Positions 1-10,374 of a stretch of DNA of 64,000 nt are shown in pieces (positions within the stretch are counted from its first letter, which is position 1; each line of letters starts with the position of its first letter). The DNA is from Forficula auricularia. Lineage: Eukaryota; Arthropoda; Insecta; Dermaptera; Forficulidae. The stretch covers positions 12,853,952 through 12,917,951 of the forward strand of contig JALMQS010000187.1 in the NCBI GenBank assembly GCA_024734495.1. Reading direction: 5' to 3'. Under the pieces are notes generated by a model, which worked only from the letters and a program-made list of their open reading frames with translations, searched no databases and was not told where the DNA came from. Made by a program: the position numbers and the translations under genes.

Positions 1-870
1 TATAGATATATTTCATATCTCCCTTTTCTCCTAATTTGATTTTAAGAAATAGTTATTTTTCTAATTTTTATATTACTAAAAAAAAAAAATAATTGCATTC
101 TGGATTGTTACTCCTAATAATAATAATAATAATCGACAGCCATGGATTCCTAATACTAATGCTATTTCCCGCCTTTTACATGCACTACAAATTGCTGCTG
201 ATTTTAATATTTCAAAACTCAATTAAAATTTAATAATAAAACTTGAGTAAGATACGAGGTAGGTTTCACAAAAAAAAAAATCATACTTCATCAGGATTAT
301 TTCTGTAGTATATCTTCACTATCCTTTTGCAAAAATCGATAGAAATTAGAGATTTTTTTTTTTTTTTTTTGTGAAACCTACCTCGTATCTTACTCAAGTT
401 TTATTATTATATTAAAATGTTTCACCTAGAACCAACACCGAACTCCTTAAAAGTTAATTAAAATTATTTAAATTATTTGAATTTTTGTCTTATAAATATT
501 TTCGATCTAATTTTGAAAATAGGTTATGTGTCTTTTGTCTTAAGAAATATTTTGTTTGTAAATAAATAAATGTTTTGTTACTAGCACGTGTATTTCTAGT
601 ATTTTAAAATATTATTAATGATAAAAACCCGAAGAAATTCAAAGAATATATTGAAGAATTTATTAGATTTAATTATTAATGATAATATAATTATATAAAC
701 GCATAAGAAAAAACGTGACTAGTGTTTTTTTAGGTTAATTTTTTTTTATCATTTCAATATTTGTCAACTTGATTGTAAATAAATAATTAAAAAAATATTT
801 TGTTACTATCACGTGTAGGTATTTCTAGTGTTTTAAAATATTAATGACAAAAATCCGAGAAAATTCAAAA
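1..870. other. AT-rich repeat DNA without a gene
   Basis: I see no supportable coding region. The stretch holds homopolymers, a foldback at 228-412 and two imperfect direct repeats around 570-660 and 790-870, both with a CACGTGTA..TTTCTAGT core. The second repeat runs into the ribozyme-like motif at 873. Confidence 0.6.
228..412. repeat. Inverted repeat (foldback), PLE-associated type
   Basis: The left arm at about 228-283 and right arm at about 352-412 are reverse complements over roughly 50 bases, including the core GATACGAGGTAGGTTTCAC and its complement. The loop, read on the minus strand, contains CTGATGA without a following GAAA box. The same arm core (GTGAAACCTACC) recurs near 1081, 1226, 7700, 9168 and 24000, marking a dispersed family. 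Confidence 0.75.
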
Positions 871-872
871 AA

Positions 873-899
873 CCACTGATGAATCGACGAAACGTCTGG
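873..899 (+). ncRNA. Hammerhead ribozyme-like motif with weak stem II
   Basis: CTGATGA at 876-882 is followed by GAAA at 889-892, CG, and the T-C cleavage dinucleotide at 95-96 of this block (895-896). CCA before the core can pair with TGG after it as stem I. The six bases between the boxes do not make a good stem II, so this copy is probably degenerate. Its downstream text resembles that of the motif at 54466-54505. Confidence 0.45.
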
Positions 900-919
900 C
901 CCATTTAATAAAAACTCTG

Positions 920-1255
920 TTTTTTAGTTTTTAAGGAATTTGGTGTTGGTACTTGGTGAAACATTTTTTAAATTATTGGATAAAAAATACTTGGTAGGTT
1001 TCGCATTAAGATTTAAAAATAAAACGAATTTATTTTTGGAGACTTTAATCTCGATATATATATTTAATTTATATCTTAATGTGAAACCTACCAAGTATTT
1101 ATAATCCAATAATTTAAAGAGTTACACTTTGTTGCTCCTGAAGATGGGTTAGCCACCCGAAATATATATATATCGAGATTAAAGTCTCTCCAAAAATAAA
1201 TTCATTTTATTTTTATATCTTAATATGAAACCTACCAAGTATTTTTTTATCCAAT
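920..1255. repeat. Foldback repeat carrying a hammerhead core
   Basis: ATACTTGGTAGGTTTC near 988 is mirrored by GTGAAACCTACCAAGTAT at 1081, and the arm is repeated again near 1226. The outer bases (ATTGGATAAAAA and ATAATCCAAT) also mirror each other. Relatives occur at 6420-6555, 7895-8030 and 23830-24075. Confidence 0.7.
1134..1177 (+). ncRNA. Hammerhead ribozyme-like motif
   Basis: CTGAAGA at 1138-1144, one extra base, then a stem II of GGGT/ACCC at 1146-1149 and 1155-1158, GAAA at 1159-1162, a self-complementary TA-repeat stem III and the cleavage dinucleotide TC at 1173-1174. CTC at 1135-1137 pairs with GAG at 1175-1177 as stem I. All core boxes of the type I hammerhead are present. An unpaired base between A9 and stem II is unusual but is known in a viroid hammerhead (CChMVd plus strand). 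Activity is inferred. Confidence 0.6.
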
Positions 1256-1944
1256 AACTGTGTTGTTTATTTATTGTCTAATTCCCTGCTTTAATTAATA
1301 CTTATTATGCATGCGATTAATATACCATTAATAATATTAGAAAATGTATTAAATGACTTACCTCTGTATTTCCTGTAGGGACGAAATCTGCTCGATGGCT
1401 TTTGTCGATTTACTCGTATTCTGAAAATTAAAAAATATGATTTTAGGACCACTTTTATAATAATTGTTCTTATAAACAACAACAACACAAAATTTCAAAT
1501 TAATAATATAAAAAACAAAAATATGATTAGTGCTACCTTGAATAATACGGTACTGGGTACATGTGCTCTGCCAGGGCTATACAAAACCACCTTAGAATGC
1601 ATTTAAGCATTCCAGGTGAGATTGCATAGGATACCTAGTTGGTTTTGAGAACAGCTAGAACAAATTTAGTAAACTGACTAGCTGAATCTCTGGCTCTAAC
1701 CATGTAAAAATTCTAGATGGCGTTGCTTGTTGCCGACATATTTGTTTACATTAAGCGCCCCTATCGGTAATGGGAATCACCATGATTTGCCGCTCATTTC
1801 AAAAGTTATTTTGTAATAAAGAGACTAATCAAAGCATATCAAAACTCATATCCTCAAAAATATATTAGCTTCTTCGACTCTCATTAGTATTAAAAAAAAA
1901 ATTGGTAAATGGTAAATGTACCCTTTATAAAGATTTTTAGAATT
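1256..1944. other. Non-coding, no recognised feature
   Basis: AT-rich sequence with no ORF resembling a known protein. A moderately GC-richer patch at about 1550-1800 looks like unclassified repeat sequence. Confidence 0.4.
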
Positions 1945-2183
1945 TTCTATAAATATACTAATTTGTATGGAAAGTCGAAGATTGGCGAGATCTCCATTTT
2001 TTTCAATCTTATCCTCGTATTGTTTCAATTTTATGTGACTTAGAATTATAGGAGGGGTGGGCTTATTTGATGTATTTATAACTAGTAAACTTGAATAATC
2101 TTCTATTACATTTTTTATGGGATTATTTTTAAAATTCATATGTTTCAAATAAAAATTATTTGCTAGAAATTTTCTTCTCAAGT
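1945..2183 (-). pseudogene. Duplicated fragment of LINE-1 RT region
   Basis: About 239 bases closely match 3308-3539 inside the neighbouring LINE. Read on the minus strand, both encode the tract beginning LRRKFLANNFYLKHM. The copy has an extra T in a T-run that shifts its frame and it ends abruptly on both sides, so it is a non-functional partial duplication next to the 3' end of the full element. Confidence 0.85.
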
Positions 2184-2329
2184 CATTCATTCATTTCTAT
2201 CCTCGCATGGTCACCATCCTTGCGGAAATTCAACCACTTTTTTTGTGTAATGACAATAGCCACAATAAGATGTACTGAGCTATAGCCAACTTAATTTGCC
2301 TTCAAATAAATATTGTCCTATCCATCCTT

Positions 2330-3194
2330 TCATATCCTTATATTTATATTTGAAATAAAATTTAACAGGGCATGATTTATTTTAATATTTTTTTCTTTTA
2401 AAATTTGATTAATATTATAAGGCGTCACTAGATTTTCCTCCCCCAAAATCCGCAACATATCAACCCGGGGTTCTCTATAGTCGGGACAAATAAATAAAAT
2501 ATGATTTATATCTACAGGTTGGCTTTCCTGACAATGGCATATTTCTTCAGGCGCCATTTTCAATCGATTTAAATGTTTTGGTAAAACATTATGTCCTGTT
2601 CTCAATCTTGACAACACTACTATTTGTTTTCTAGATAAATTTTGATTGTGGAACCATGGCTTATTATCGACTAATTCTTGAATATTAAACAAATTGTAAC
2701 CTTTAGTGAGTGAAGATTGGTTCCAATAATTTTGCCAGTCATGAATTAAATTAGATTTGATTATCTGTTTTAAATCATTCGCTGGGAAGTTCGGAATATT
2801 AATTTCTTGTAGTTTCCCAGATAATTTAGCCAGAGAATCTGCAGTATCATTTCCCGAAACACCTGTATGAGATGGTATCCAAACGAACTCAACTAATTTA
2901 TTATGGAATTTTAATGAGTCTATTTGATTTAAAATTTTGAAAATAATGGGATTTACTTTACTATTTCTATTAATTGTTTGAATATGTTTTACTGTGCTTA
3001 ATGAATCGGTTATAATTAAAATTTTTGTGTGATCAATCTTTTCTAAATAGGTCGTTGCTTTGAGGATTGCCATTGCTTCCGCCGAAAAGATCGAAGTATT
3101 AGGGTGCATTTTATAAATTCCACATTTTTTTATTTCCGGAATAAAAAAATGCACATCCTGTATATTCAGATGTTTTGGAACCATCTGTATAGAC
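2330..3194 (-). pseudogene. LINE-1 RNase H and C-terminal Cys/His region
   Basis: RNase H would remove the RNA strand of the cDNA hybrid. The acidic residues are visible in order as YTDGSK (near 3190), FSAEAMAIL, IITDSLS and SGNDTADSLAK, with the WIPSHTGVSGN signature before the last. Downstream, CHCQESQ..H..C resembles the Cys/His tail of I/R1 LINEs. The domain is split by a one-base change in the A-run at 3143-3149 (T-run on the coding strand): the first few residues are read in the RT frame and the rest in another. Apart from that the domain is complete. The 3' UTR lies at about 2190-2330. Confidence 0.8.
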
Positions 3195-5147
3195 TTTTAA
3201 AAAATTTGTCCATTTAGATAGATGAATATTAATGATATCCTTTGCAATTTGAGGTCTCATTTTCAAATTTTGCTCACTAGTTAGCTGCATATCAATATTA
3301 GGTTTAAAATATACTAATTTGTATGGAAAGTCGAAAATTGGCGAGATCTCCATTTTTTCAATCTTATCCTCGTATTGTTTCAATTTTATGTGACTTAGAA
3401 TTATAGGAGGGGTAGGCTTATTTGATGGATTTATAACTAGTAAACTTGAATAATCTTCTATTACATTTTTTATGGGATTATTTTTAAACTTCATATGTTT
3501 CAAATAAAAATTATTTGCTAGAAATTTTCTTCTCAAGTCTAGTGGGGGTTCACCACATTCAATTTGTAAGGAATTTGTGGGAGTAGATGGCATTGAGCCG
3601 ATAATGATCCTAAGAGCAGAATATTGAATTTGATCAATCTTCTTTAAAAGATTTTTACTTGCTGATGCATATAGAAAAGATCCATAATCAATTGTAGATC
3701 TTATTAATCCTTTATATATATTCAGCATGCTCGAGGGATGAGAACCCCACCGAGTACCCGCTACACATCTTAGAATATTCAAAAATTTTTCACACCTTCG
3801 CACTAAATTATTTATGTGGTCATCCCATTTTAAGTTATCTTCGAGTATGAGACCTAAAAATTTTTGTTTCTTCTTTTGCGGGATTATATTATTTTTTATT
3901 TTAATTTGGATAACACTATTTGTTACATGTTTAGAAAAAAGAACTAATGCAGACTTTCCAGTATTTATATTTATTCCCAAACCTTCCATATGCTCAACGA
4001 TGTTGTTAATAGCTGGTTGCAGGTGTCTGGTGAAACCCATTACGGAACTTGAACTTTTGTAAATCACTATATCATCCGCATACTGGAGGATTGAAATTGA
4101 GGGGGGAATGATCGATTGAATATCAATAATATAAATAATAAAAAGAAGAGGACTTAATACACTGCCTTGAGGAGTTCCTAAAGAGGTTGTTCTGGATGAT
4201 GACACTTCTTGACCATATTGAACTCGTATAACTCTATCTGTTAATAAAGAATTTATAAATGTAATTGTTTTATTTGGAATTCCTAGTTGTACTAATTTAT
4301 GGCACAAAATATTTGGAATAACTGAATCATATGCAGTTTCTAGATCCAAAAAGACGGCACTATTTTGTTCGTTTTTTTGAAATGAAATGTTTATATCGGT
4401 TAAGAATATCGTAAGATTATCTATTGTCGATTTTTCTTTCCTGAATCCAAATTGTGTGTTTGGGATTATTTTTCTATTTTCTAAATAATGTTCTAGTCGA
4501 TTCTTAATTACTCTTTCTACTATTTTCAATACTGTTGATGTTAGGGCTATCGGTCTATATGATTCAGCTTTTCCTGGATTTTTACCTGCTTTAAGAATAG
4601 GGATAACTGTTGTTTCTTTCCAATCTGGTGGGATTCTAGTTTCATATAGGTCATTTAATATGTCTTTAAGGATAAAAAGAGACGAAGAAGGAATATTTTT
4701 TATTAACTGTGACGGGATATGGTCGGGACCGGGCGAGGAGTTTTTTGCTTAATTATTTATTGCATGGGAAAGTTCTTCTATTGTAAATGGGTCAGAAATA
4801 TAATTATTCGTGTTATTTCCATTACTTAAGAAATCCGCTTGTTTCGGATTCGAGAATGCAGGAGCGATTTTATCAGCTATTTTTTCGAGAAGATCTTTAG
4901 ATATAATTGGGGAATTCTTATGAGGTGAAGAGTATGCATTTTTTAAAATTTTCCAGATTTTATCAGAAGGAGTATCAGGATTTATAGTTTCACAAAACTC
5001 TTCCCATTTTTCTTTTTTCTTAAGCTTGTATAATTTTTGTGTAATTTTATTAATTTGATTATAAGCAGATAGATTCTCCGCAGATGGATTTCTTTTGAAT
5101 CTATTAAACGTTTGATTTCTAATATTTTTGATTTTGACAATCTTCAT
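3114..5147 (-). pseudogene. LINE-1 reverse transcriptase with linker
   Basis: The linker (4749-5147) leads into the RT fingers and palm. RT motifs seen include SSPGPDHIPS, SYRPIALTS, FGFRKEKST, FLDLETAYDSV (motif A aspartate), GTPQGSVLSPLLF (motif B) and LQYADDIVIY (motif C, catalytic YADD), followed by the thumb region. Linker and RT are in one frame with a single TAA (minus) at 4749-4751. The linker is in a different frame from the endonuclease, with a short overlap near 5119-5147. Catalytic residues are intact, but the stop and frameshifts make it non-coding as a whole. Confidence 0.85.
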
Positions 5148-6055
5148 CCCACCAATAGGTAATATTTTTCAGATTAACTATCTTTGAACAAGGTATGGAA
5201 GAATTTGCTCCTGATTTTAATGAATTTATAAATTCTTCATATGAATTAGACGTACCAAGCTTCTGTGACACAGTCACTCTAAACAGATCCCAATTAGCAT
5301 TTTTTAGTTTCCATGGAGATCGAGGAGTTATAATATGATTTTTATTATGATCTTCAAATGATATTTGAAATAAAATTGGAATATGGTCACTACCTAAAGA
5401 ATAATTCAAAGTTTGCCATTTTCCACGAACCAATAGGTCAGAAGAACATATAGTGATGACTATTGCTGATGGAATGCAATGTGGCCTAAAATATGTCTTT
5501 GAACCATCATTTGCAATGGTCAAATTCCCATCCTGGACAGCCTTATATAGTTCCAATCCTATGGAATCCGTTCTACGGTCACCCCACGCTGGATGATGTG
5601 CATTAAAATCGCCACACACAATTAAGGGACCAGAGATCTGGTCAAATAAACTGCTGCGCAAAATTATCGCATCACCATTGATTTTTGGGGGTTTTTTTTA
5701 TTTTTTATTGATTAAAAGATGAAAATATTGTTATTAATATGAGTATTTAGCATTTTTTATTATTTTTTATCAATTTAATATGAAAGACAATACAAGTTTA
5801 TTATATTTATTAGTAAAATTAATAGTGATGCGATAATTTTGCGCAGCAGTTTAGATCCAACCATTCCTCCCGAGACACATAAGTCAAAGAGGGAAAGTAC
5901 AAACTGATTAAAGATACCAGCTCTTTACCAATCCGAACTCTAACCCCCACCACTTCCATAAATTTAGCATTAGAATTTTGATTTATTCTTAATTCAAGAT
6001 TTTGAAATTGTATAGATTTTTTGAATAATATCGCCACACCTCCTAATTTTGTTAT
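5119..6055 (-). pseudogene. LINE-1 APE-type endonuclease, split by a MITE
   Basis: The endonuclease would nick target DNA for target-primed reverse transcription. The 5' part (5854-6055) reads GGVAILFKKS..ISLYFPSL. The 3' part (5119-5646) reads GPLIVCGDFNAHHPAWGD and ends in LGSDHIPILFQI, giving the catalytic GDFNAHH and SDH motifs. Removing the 203-bp MITE and one TA rejoins the two parts between a WLDL and an FDQISGP segment. The N-terminal strand carrying the first catalytic Asn/Glu is missing through 5' truncation. Confidence 0.85.
5649..5851. mobile_element. 203-bp Tc1/mariner-type MITE with TA target duplication
   Basis: The terminal inverted repeats begin AACTGCTGCGCAAAATTATC and pair over about 27 bases with the right end. 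TA lies at 5647-5648 and again at 5852-5853. No coding capacity. The surrounding endonuclease is continuous once it is removed, so both boundaries are fixed. TA duplications are the hallmark of the Tc1/mariner superfamily; the autonomous partner is not in this window. Confidence 0.92.
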
Positions 6056-6383
6056 CTCTATGAAGTATGAAGATAGCTACTAGATTTATCGGGATATATA
6101 CTATGAAGATAGCTCCTATGTCCGTCTTGTTCCCATGTTTTTCCCCTCCAATTATGAAAATCTTATTGGTAAATTAAAAATGTTTTAATATAATTTAAAT
6201 TTTAAATGTACTATGTTTATGTTTTTTTTTTTTTGATAACTTTGATATAAAGATATTATTAATTTCATAAAAATTAAAAAAAAATAGTTGTTTATTAATT
6301 AATATTATCTTAATGATTTTTTGGGTAATGCATTCTTTGAATAAATAAATTATAGTTTAAAAAAAGGCTTTTGTCTGTGACGC
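6056..6383. other. AT-rich spacer
   Basis: No gene. A short direct repeat, TATGAAGATAGCT, occurs at about 6065 and 6101; the rest is A/T runs. Confidence 0.5.
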
Positions 6384-6548
6384 ACTAAAAAGTATAAAAT
6401 AATATAATAAACTTTTTTATATTTTTGGATAAAAAAATACTTGGTAGGTTTCACATTAAGATATAAAAAATAAAACGAATTTATTTTTGGAGAGACTTTA
6501 ATCTCGATATATATATATATTTCGGTTGGGTAACCCATTTTCATTAGC

Positions 6549-6826
6549 AACAGAAAGTAACTGACCTAAATAAGTTGAATTTGAATACAAGTCAATGATA
6601 AAAATTTAATTTTAAATAACAAAAGGGTAAATATTTAAAATTAGGAGAGGGAGAAAGGTAGGAAGTCAAATTTAAAATTTAAAATTAAACTAAATAGACT
6701 TCTTACCTTTCTCCTTCCCTAATTTTAAATATTTACCCTTTTGATATTTAAAATTAAATTTTACTATTGACTTGTATTCAAATTCGACTTATTCAGCTCA
6801 GTTACTTTCTGTTGCTACTCTAGAGT
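6549..6826. repeat. Long inverted repeat (unit 1)
   Basis: The left arm from GCAACAGAAAGTAACTGA to GGAGAAAGGTAGGAAGT is mirrored by CTTCTTACCTTTCTCC to GTTACTTTCTGTTGC. Arms are about 115-125 bases around a short centre. The second tandem unit carries the same structure at about 8018-8285. Confidence 0.85.
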
Positions 6827-7430
6827 AAAGTACTTTAAAATATAATTTTACTAAAAACTTTATTTAACCTTTTTTGTGGTCCCCAAGGTACTTAATTAGG
6901 ATATTAAATTTCATCAAAATTGGTTAAGTCATTTTCAAGATATTTAGAAAAAACTAAAAAAGTACTGAAATAAAGTACTAATGTTTTTGGGCCAATATGT
7001 ACCAAAAACTAATCAGCGATTCGTTTTGTTAAAATAATGATAGGTTTTCAATTTCATTTCAATCGGTACAACGGTGTGGAAAAAATCGTGGGCCAAAAAA
7101 ACGATAACAGACATCCATCCATCCATCCATCCACACGCACTAAATGAAATAAAAATGGCACTTTTTGGCCTCTCGACGAGACCCCATGTAATTTTTGGCA
7201 AAACCGTCACGTGCTAAAATTCAACCCAATTGAATACTACAATTTGTGACTTTAATTGAGATCATGGGTTCCGTAGTCTTTACCTGAGGACCCTTTGAAG
7301 TCGCGCTTGCCGCGCGACCGATTACAATACTTTCTCCCATGCTTCGCATTGGATAAAGTAAAAACAAAGTGAGAAGATAAAAATGTATTTTTTGTAAAGG
7401 GAGAATGGTGTGGGTATTTGTAAATATTTA

Positions 7431-7642
7431 TTGAAGGAGACAATAAAAGAGTGTGTCTTCTGCTGGAATTATAAATTTTATTTATTTATAACGAGACTAT
7501 AGTTATGAATAATAAATGAATTCATGTGAATCCATTGTAATAGACTGATGAAGAGGGCAAAGCCCTCGAAACTATAGTCTCGTTATAAATAAATAAAATT
7601 TATAATTCCAGCAGAAGACACACTTTTATTGTCTCCTTCAAT
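7431..7642. repeat. Foldback with hammerhead core (unit 1)
   Basis: The arms at about 7431-7504 and 7569-7642 are near-perfect inverted repeats: ATTGAAGGAGACAATAAAAG on the left mirrors the right end. The ribozyme core lies between and partly within the right arm. Duplicated at about 8899-9110. Confidence 0.85.
7541..7584 (+). ncRNA. Hammerhead ribozyme-like motif (unit 1)
   Basis: CTGATGA at 7545-7551, an extra A, a six-pair stem II GAGGGC/GCCCTC at 7553-7558 and 7562-7567, GAAA at 7568-7571, palindromic stem III CTATAG at 7572-7577 and cleavage dinucleotide TC at 7578-7579. Stem I is weak: AG before the core pairs with TC after it, then mismatches. The core boxes are exact. The palindromic stem III suggests dimer-type folding. 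Confidence 0.6.
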
Positions 7643-7857
7643 ATATAAAAATTCTCCTACTCGCGGCAAAAACTTTCAATTTAATGTAAATATTTATGTG
7701 AAACCTACCTAGTATTTTATATTTTAAAAATTTTCTTTACTTTATTAAAAATTTATTTATTATTTATTTTTATCTCATACTTACCATTAGACATACTTTT
7801 ACTGCCATGGAAAAATTTTAATTGAAAAAAGGGGCCACGACTTGGAAAAGTTTGGGA

Positions 7858-9326
7858 ACTAAAAAGTATAAAATAATATAATAAACTTTTTTATATTTTT
7901 GGATAAAAAAATACTTGGAAGGTTTCACATTAAGATATAAAAATAAAACGAATTTATTTTTGGAGAGAGTTTAATCTCGATATATATATATATTTCGGTT
8001 GGGTAACCCATTTTTCATTAGCAACAGAAAGTAACTGACCTAAATAAGTTGAATTTGAATACAAGTCAATGATAAAAATTTAATTTTAAATAACAAAAGG
8101 GTAAATATTTAAAATTAGGAGAGGGAGAAAGGTAGGAAGTCAAATTTAAAATTAAACTAAATAGACTTCTTACCTTTCTCCTTCCCCTAATTTTAAATAT
8201 TTACCCTTTTGTTATTTAAAATTAAATTTTACTATTGACTTGTATTCAAATTCGACTTATTCAGCTCAGTTACTTTCTGTTGCTACTCTAGAGTAAAGTA
8301 CTTTAAAATATAATTTTACTAAAAACTTTATTTAACCTTTTTTGTGGTCCCCAAGGTACTTAATTAGGATATTAAATTTCATCAAAATTGGTTAAGTCAT
8401 TTTCAAGATATTTAGAAAAAACTAAAAAAGTACTGAAATAAAGTACTAATGATTGTGGGCCAATATGTACCAAAAACTAATCAGCGCTTCGTTTTGTTAA
8501 AATAATGATAGGTTTTCAATTTCATTTCAATCGGTACAACGGTGTGGAAAAAATCGTGGGCCAAAAAAACGATAACAGACATCCATCCATCCATCCATCC
8601 ACACGCACTAAATGAAATAAAAATGGCACTTTTTGGCCTCTCGACGAGACCCCATGTAATTTTTGGCAAAACCGTCACGTGCTAAAATTCAACCTAATTG
8701 AATACTACAATTTGTGACTTTAATTGAGATCATGGGTTCCGTAGTCTTTACCTGAGGACCCTTTGAAGTCGCGCTTGCCGCGCGACCGATTACAATACTT
8801 TCTCCCATGCTTCGCATTGGATAAAGTAAAAACAAAGTGAGAAGATAAAAATGTATTTTTTGTAAAGGGAGAATGGTGTGGGTATTTGTAAATATTTATT
8901 GAAGGAGACAATAAAAGAGTGTGTCTTCTGCTGGAATTATAAATTTTATTTATTTATAACGAGACTATAGTTATGAATAATAAATGAATTCATGTGAATC
9001 CATTGTAATAGACTGATGAAGAGGGCAAAGCCCTCGAAACTATAGTCTCGTTATAAATAAATAAAATTTATAATTCCAGCAGAAGACACACTTTTATTGT
9101 CTCCTTCAATATATAAAAATTCTCCTACTCGCGGCAAAAACTTTCAATTTAATGTAAATATTTATGTGAAACCTACCTAGTATTTTATATTTTAAAAATT
9201 TTCTTTACTTTATTAAAAATTTATTTATTATTTATTTTTATCTCATACTTACCATTAGACATACTTTTACTGCCATGGAAAAATTTTAATTGAAAAAAGG
9301 CGCCACGACTTGGAAAAGTTTGGGAA
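7858..9326. repeat. Composite repeat, tandem unit 2
   Basis: A second, near-identical copy of 6384-7857. Offsets between matching points are 1474 at the left end and 1468 further in, so only a few small indels separate them. It ends in the same TTTGGGAA words and then continues into CCCCTG, completing a hAT-like terminus missing from unit 1. Confidence 0.85.
9009..9052 (+). ncRNA. Hammerhead ribozyme-like motif (unit 2)
   Basis: Duplicate of the motif at 7541-7584, shifted by 1468 bases: CTGATGA at 9013-9019, stem II GAGGGC/GCCCTC, GAAA, CTATAG and TC. The core is unchanged. Confidence 0.6.
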
Positions 9327-9335
9327 CCCCTGTTT
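9298..9335 (-). mobile_element. hAT-like terminal inverted repeat
   Basis: Read on the minus strand this starts CAGGGGTTCCCAAACTTTTC, typical of hAT transposon ends. I found no matching opposite end in the local sequence, so the extent of the element is not defined. Confidence 0.5.
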
Positions 9336-9559
9336 TATATTGGATTCCCGGTAGACTAATTTGAATTTCGGGTTATTTCAAAGAAAAGGTGGTTCTAAGT
9401 GAAAGTCGTGTGGCACTCCTAGGAATTTATTTTTTGAATGAACCCATGATTTTCCATGGCAAATTTAATCTTTTAAATAATTTTCATTGTGTATTTATAT
9501 TTTAAAAAATTTTCGATGATCTTTTACTCGGTCTTTTAAATTCTCTTAAGATGGGCAGT

Positions 9560-9687
9560 GAGTATATGAATAAATTACAATAAATTACAGAATTGAAGTG
9601 TTCTTTAATACGATCTCTCAATTTCCGCTTAGTTTGGCCTATATATACTAAGCGGAAATTGCGAGATCGTATTAAAGAACACTTCAA
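9560..9687 (-). pseudogene. PLE GIY-YIG endonuclease fragment, inverted copy
   Basis: The minus strand encodes VYIGQTKRKLRDRIKEHF, the second half of the GIY-YIG motif and following helix. It is the inverted partner of the plus-strand copy that begins around 9648; the palindrome centre is near 9645. Only this short part of the domain is present. Confidence 0.75.
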
Positions 9688-9919
9688 TTCTGTTGTAAAG
9701 AAAAAAGTGTTATCTGCACTAGCAGTTCACGCCATTGATGAGAACTACGAATTTAATTTTGAAGAACCAAAGATATTGTGTCGAGAAGAAAATCTCACAA
9801 AGAGATTGTTTCTTGAATCACACTACATCATGAAAAATAAAAACTCGACAAATTATAAGTGTGAAAAAGAATCTGTCTCACTGATTTACTCGAACATTTT
9901 ATCTGAGTTAAAGGCTTGA
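9648..9919 (+). pseudogene. PLE C-terminal endonuclease domain fragment
   Basis: The frame encodes TKRKLRDRIKEHFNSV and continues about 70 residues to a stop at 9919. PLEs carry a C-terminal GIY-YIG endonuclease after the RT. Here the residues just after the YIG, the helix with the catalytic arginine, and the domain tail with an E-rich stretch (FLESHYIMKNKNST) are seen. GIY itself and the RT are missing, so this is a severely 5'-truncated copy starting at the palindrome centre. It is a different copy from the PLE RT at 35413. Confidence 0.75.
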
Positions 9920-10374
9920 GAGCTGTGTATTCCTTGTTGTGACTGTGTTAGTTTTGGCTTGTAGAAGTGTTCATTGTTGAGGTTTTTTTTTTTTTTTTTT
10001 TATAGGATTGTTTGTTTGAAGAAATTGTTAAGTGGGATTGTTTAAAATTCCCGCCTCTTACTTGATATTAAATTAGTAATGTAAAGAGATAAATTGAATG
10101 GGTGGATAATTTTTGATTGACAATAGTGAGACTATCTTCATGATTGTGTAAAATTTAGATTTAAAAAATATTAGAAAAGTCATCATCTAATATTATATAT
10201 ATTTTCTGTCAAAAAAAGAAAAGGGATTGTTGTGAGGGGTGAAAATTTGTATTGTTGTTCTGTAGTCAAATGAAAAGAAGGAATAGGTGATGCGAGAGGT
10301 AAAGTAGTTGATGTATATTTTATATTATTGTTAACATGAAGTATATAAAATCTTTGTAAAAAATTATTTTAAGG

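Larger units (their letters stand above)
2190..6055 (-). mobile_element. LINE-1: I/R1-type non-LTR retrotransposon, 5' truncated
   Basis: In minus-strand order this block encodes an APE-type endonuclease, a linker, an RT and an RNase H followed by a Cys/His tail. RNase H after RT is the arrangement of the I superfamily (I, R1, LOA and relatives). No ORF1 is present and the endonuclease starts abruptly near 6055, so the element is 5' truncated, as LINE copies commonly are. A MITE lies in the endonuclease. The RT frame carries one stop at 4749-4751 and there are frameshifts near 3143 and 5130. It is a dead copy, but its protein similarity is well kept. Confidence 0.85.
6384..7857. repeat. Composite repeat, tandem unit 1
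   Basis: This 1474-bp unit starts ACTAAAAAGTATAAAATAAT and ends just before the same words at 7858. It contains a PLE-type foldback arm (about 6420-6555), a large inverted repeat (6549-6826), a (ATCC)5 microsatellite (7113-7132), a foldback with hammerhead core (7431-7642) and, at its right end, a hAT-like terminal sequence (GACTTGGAAAAGTTTGGGAA). Small open frames inside have no coding features. Confidence 0.85.

Noticed and set aside
6487..6555. Hammerhead on the minus strand of the composite unit (also 7975-8035)
   Set aside because: The first box reads CTAATGA and stem II is shifted, so the catalytic core is broken; kept only as a decayed relative.
7013..7443. Two small open frames on the minus strand, repeated at 8481-8911
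   Set aside because: They run through a microsatellite and repeat DNA, have no domain, and are duplicated only because the whole unit is.
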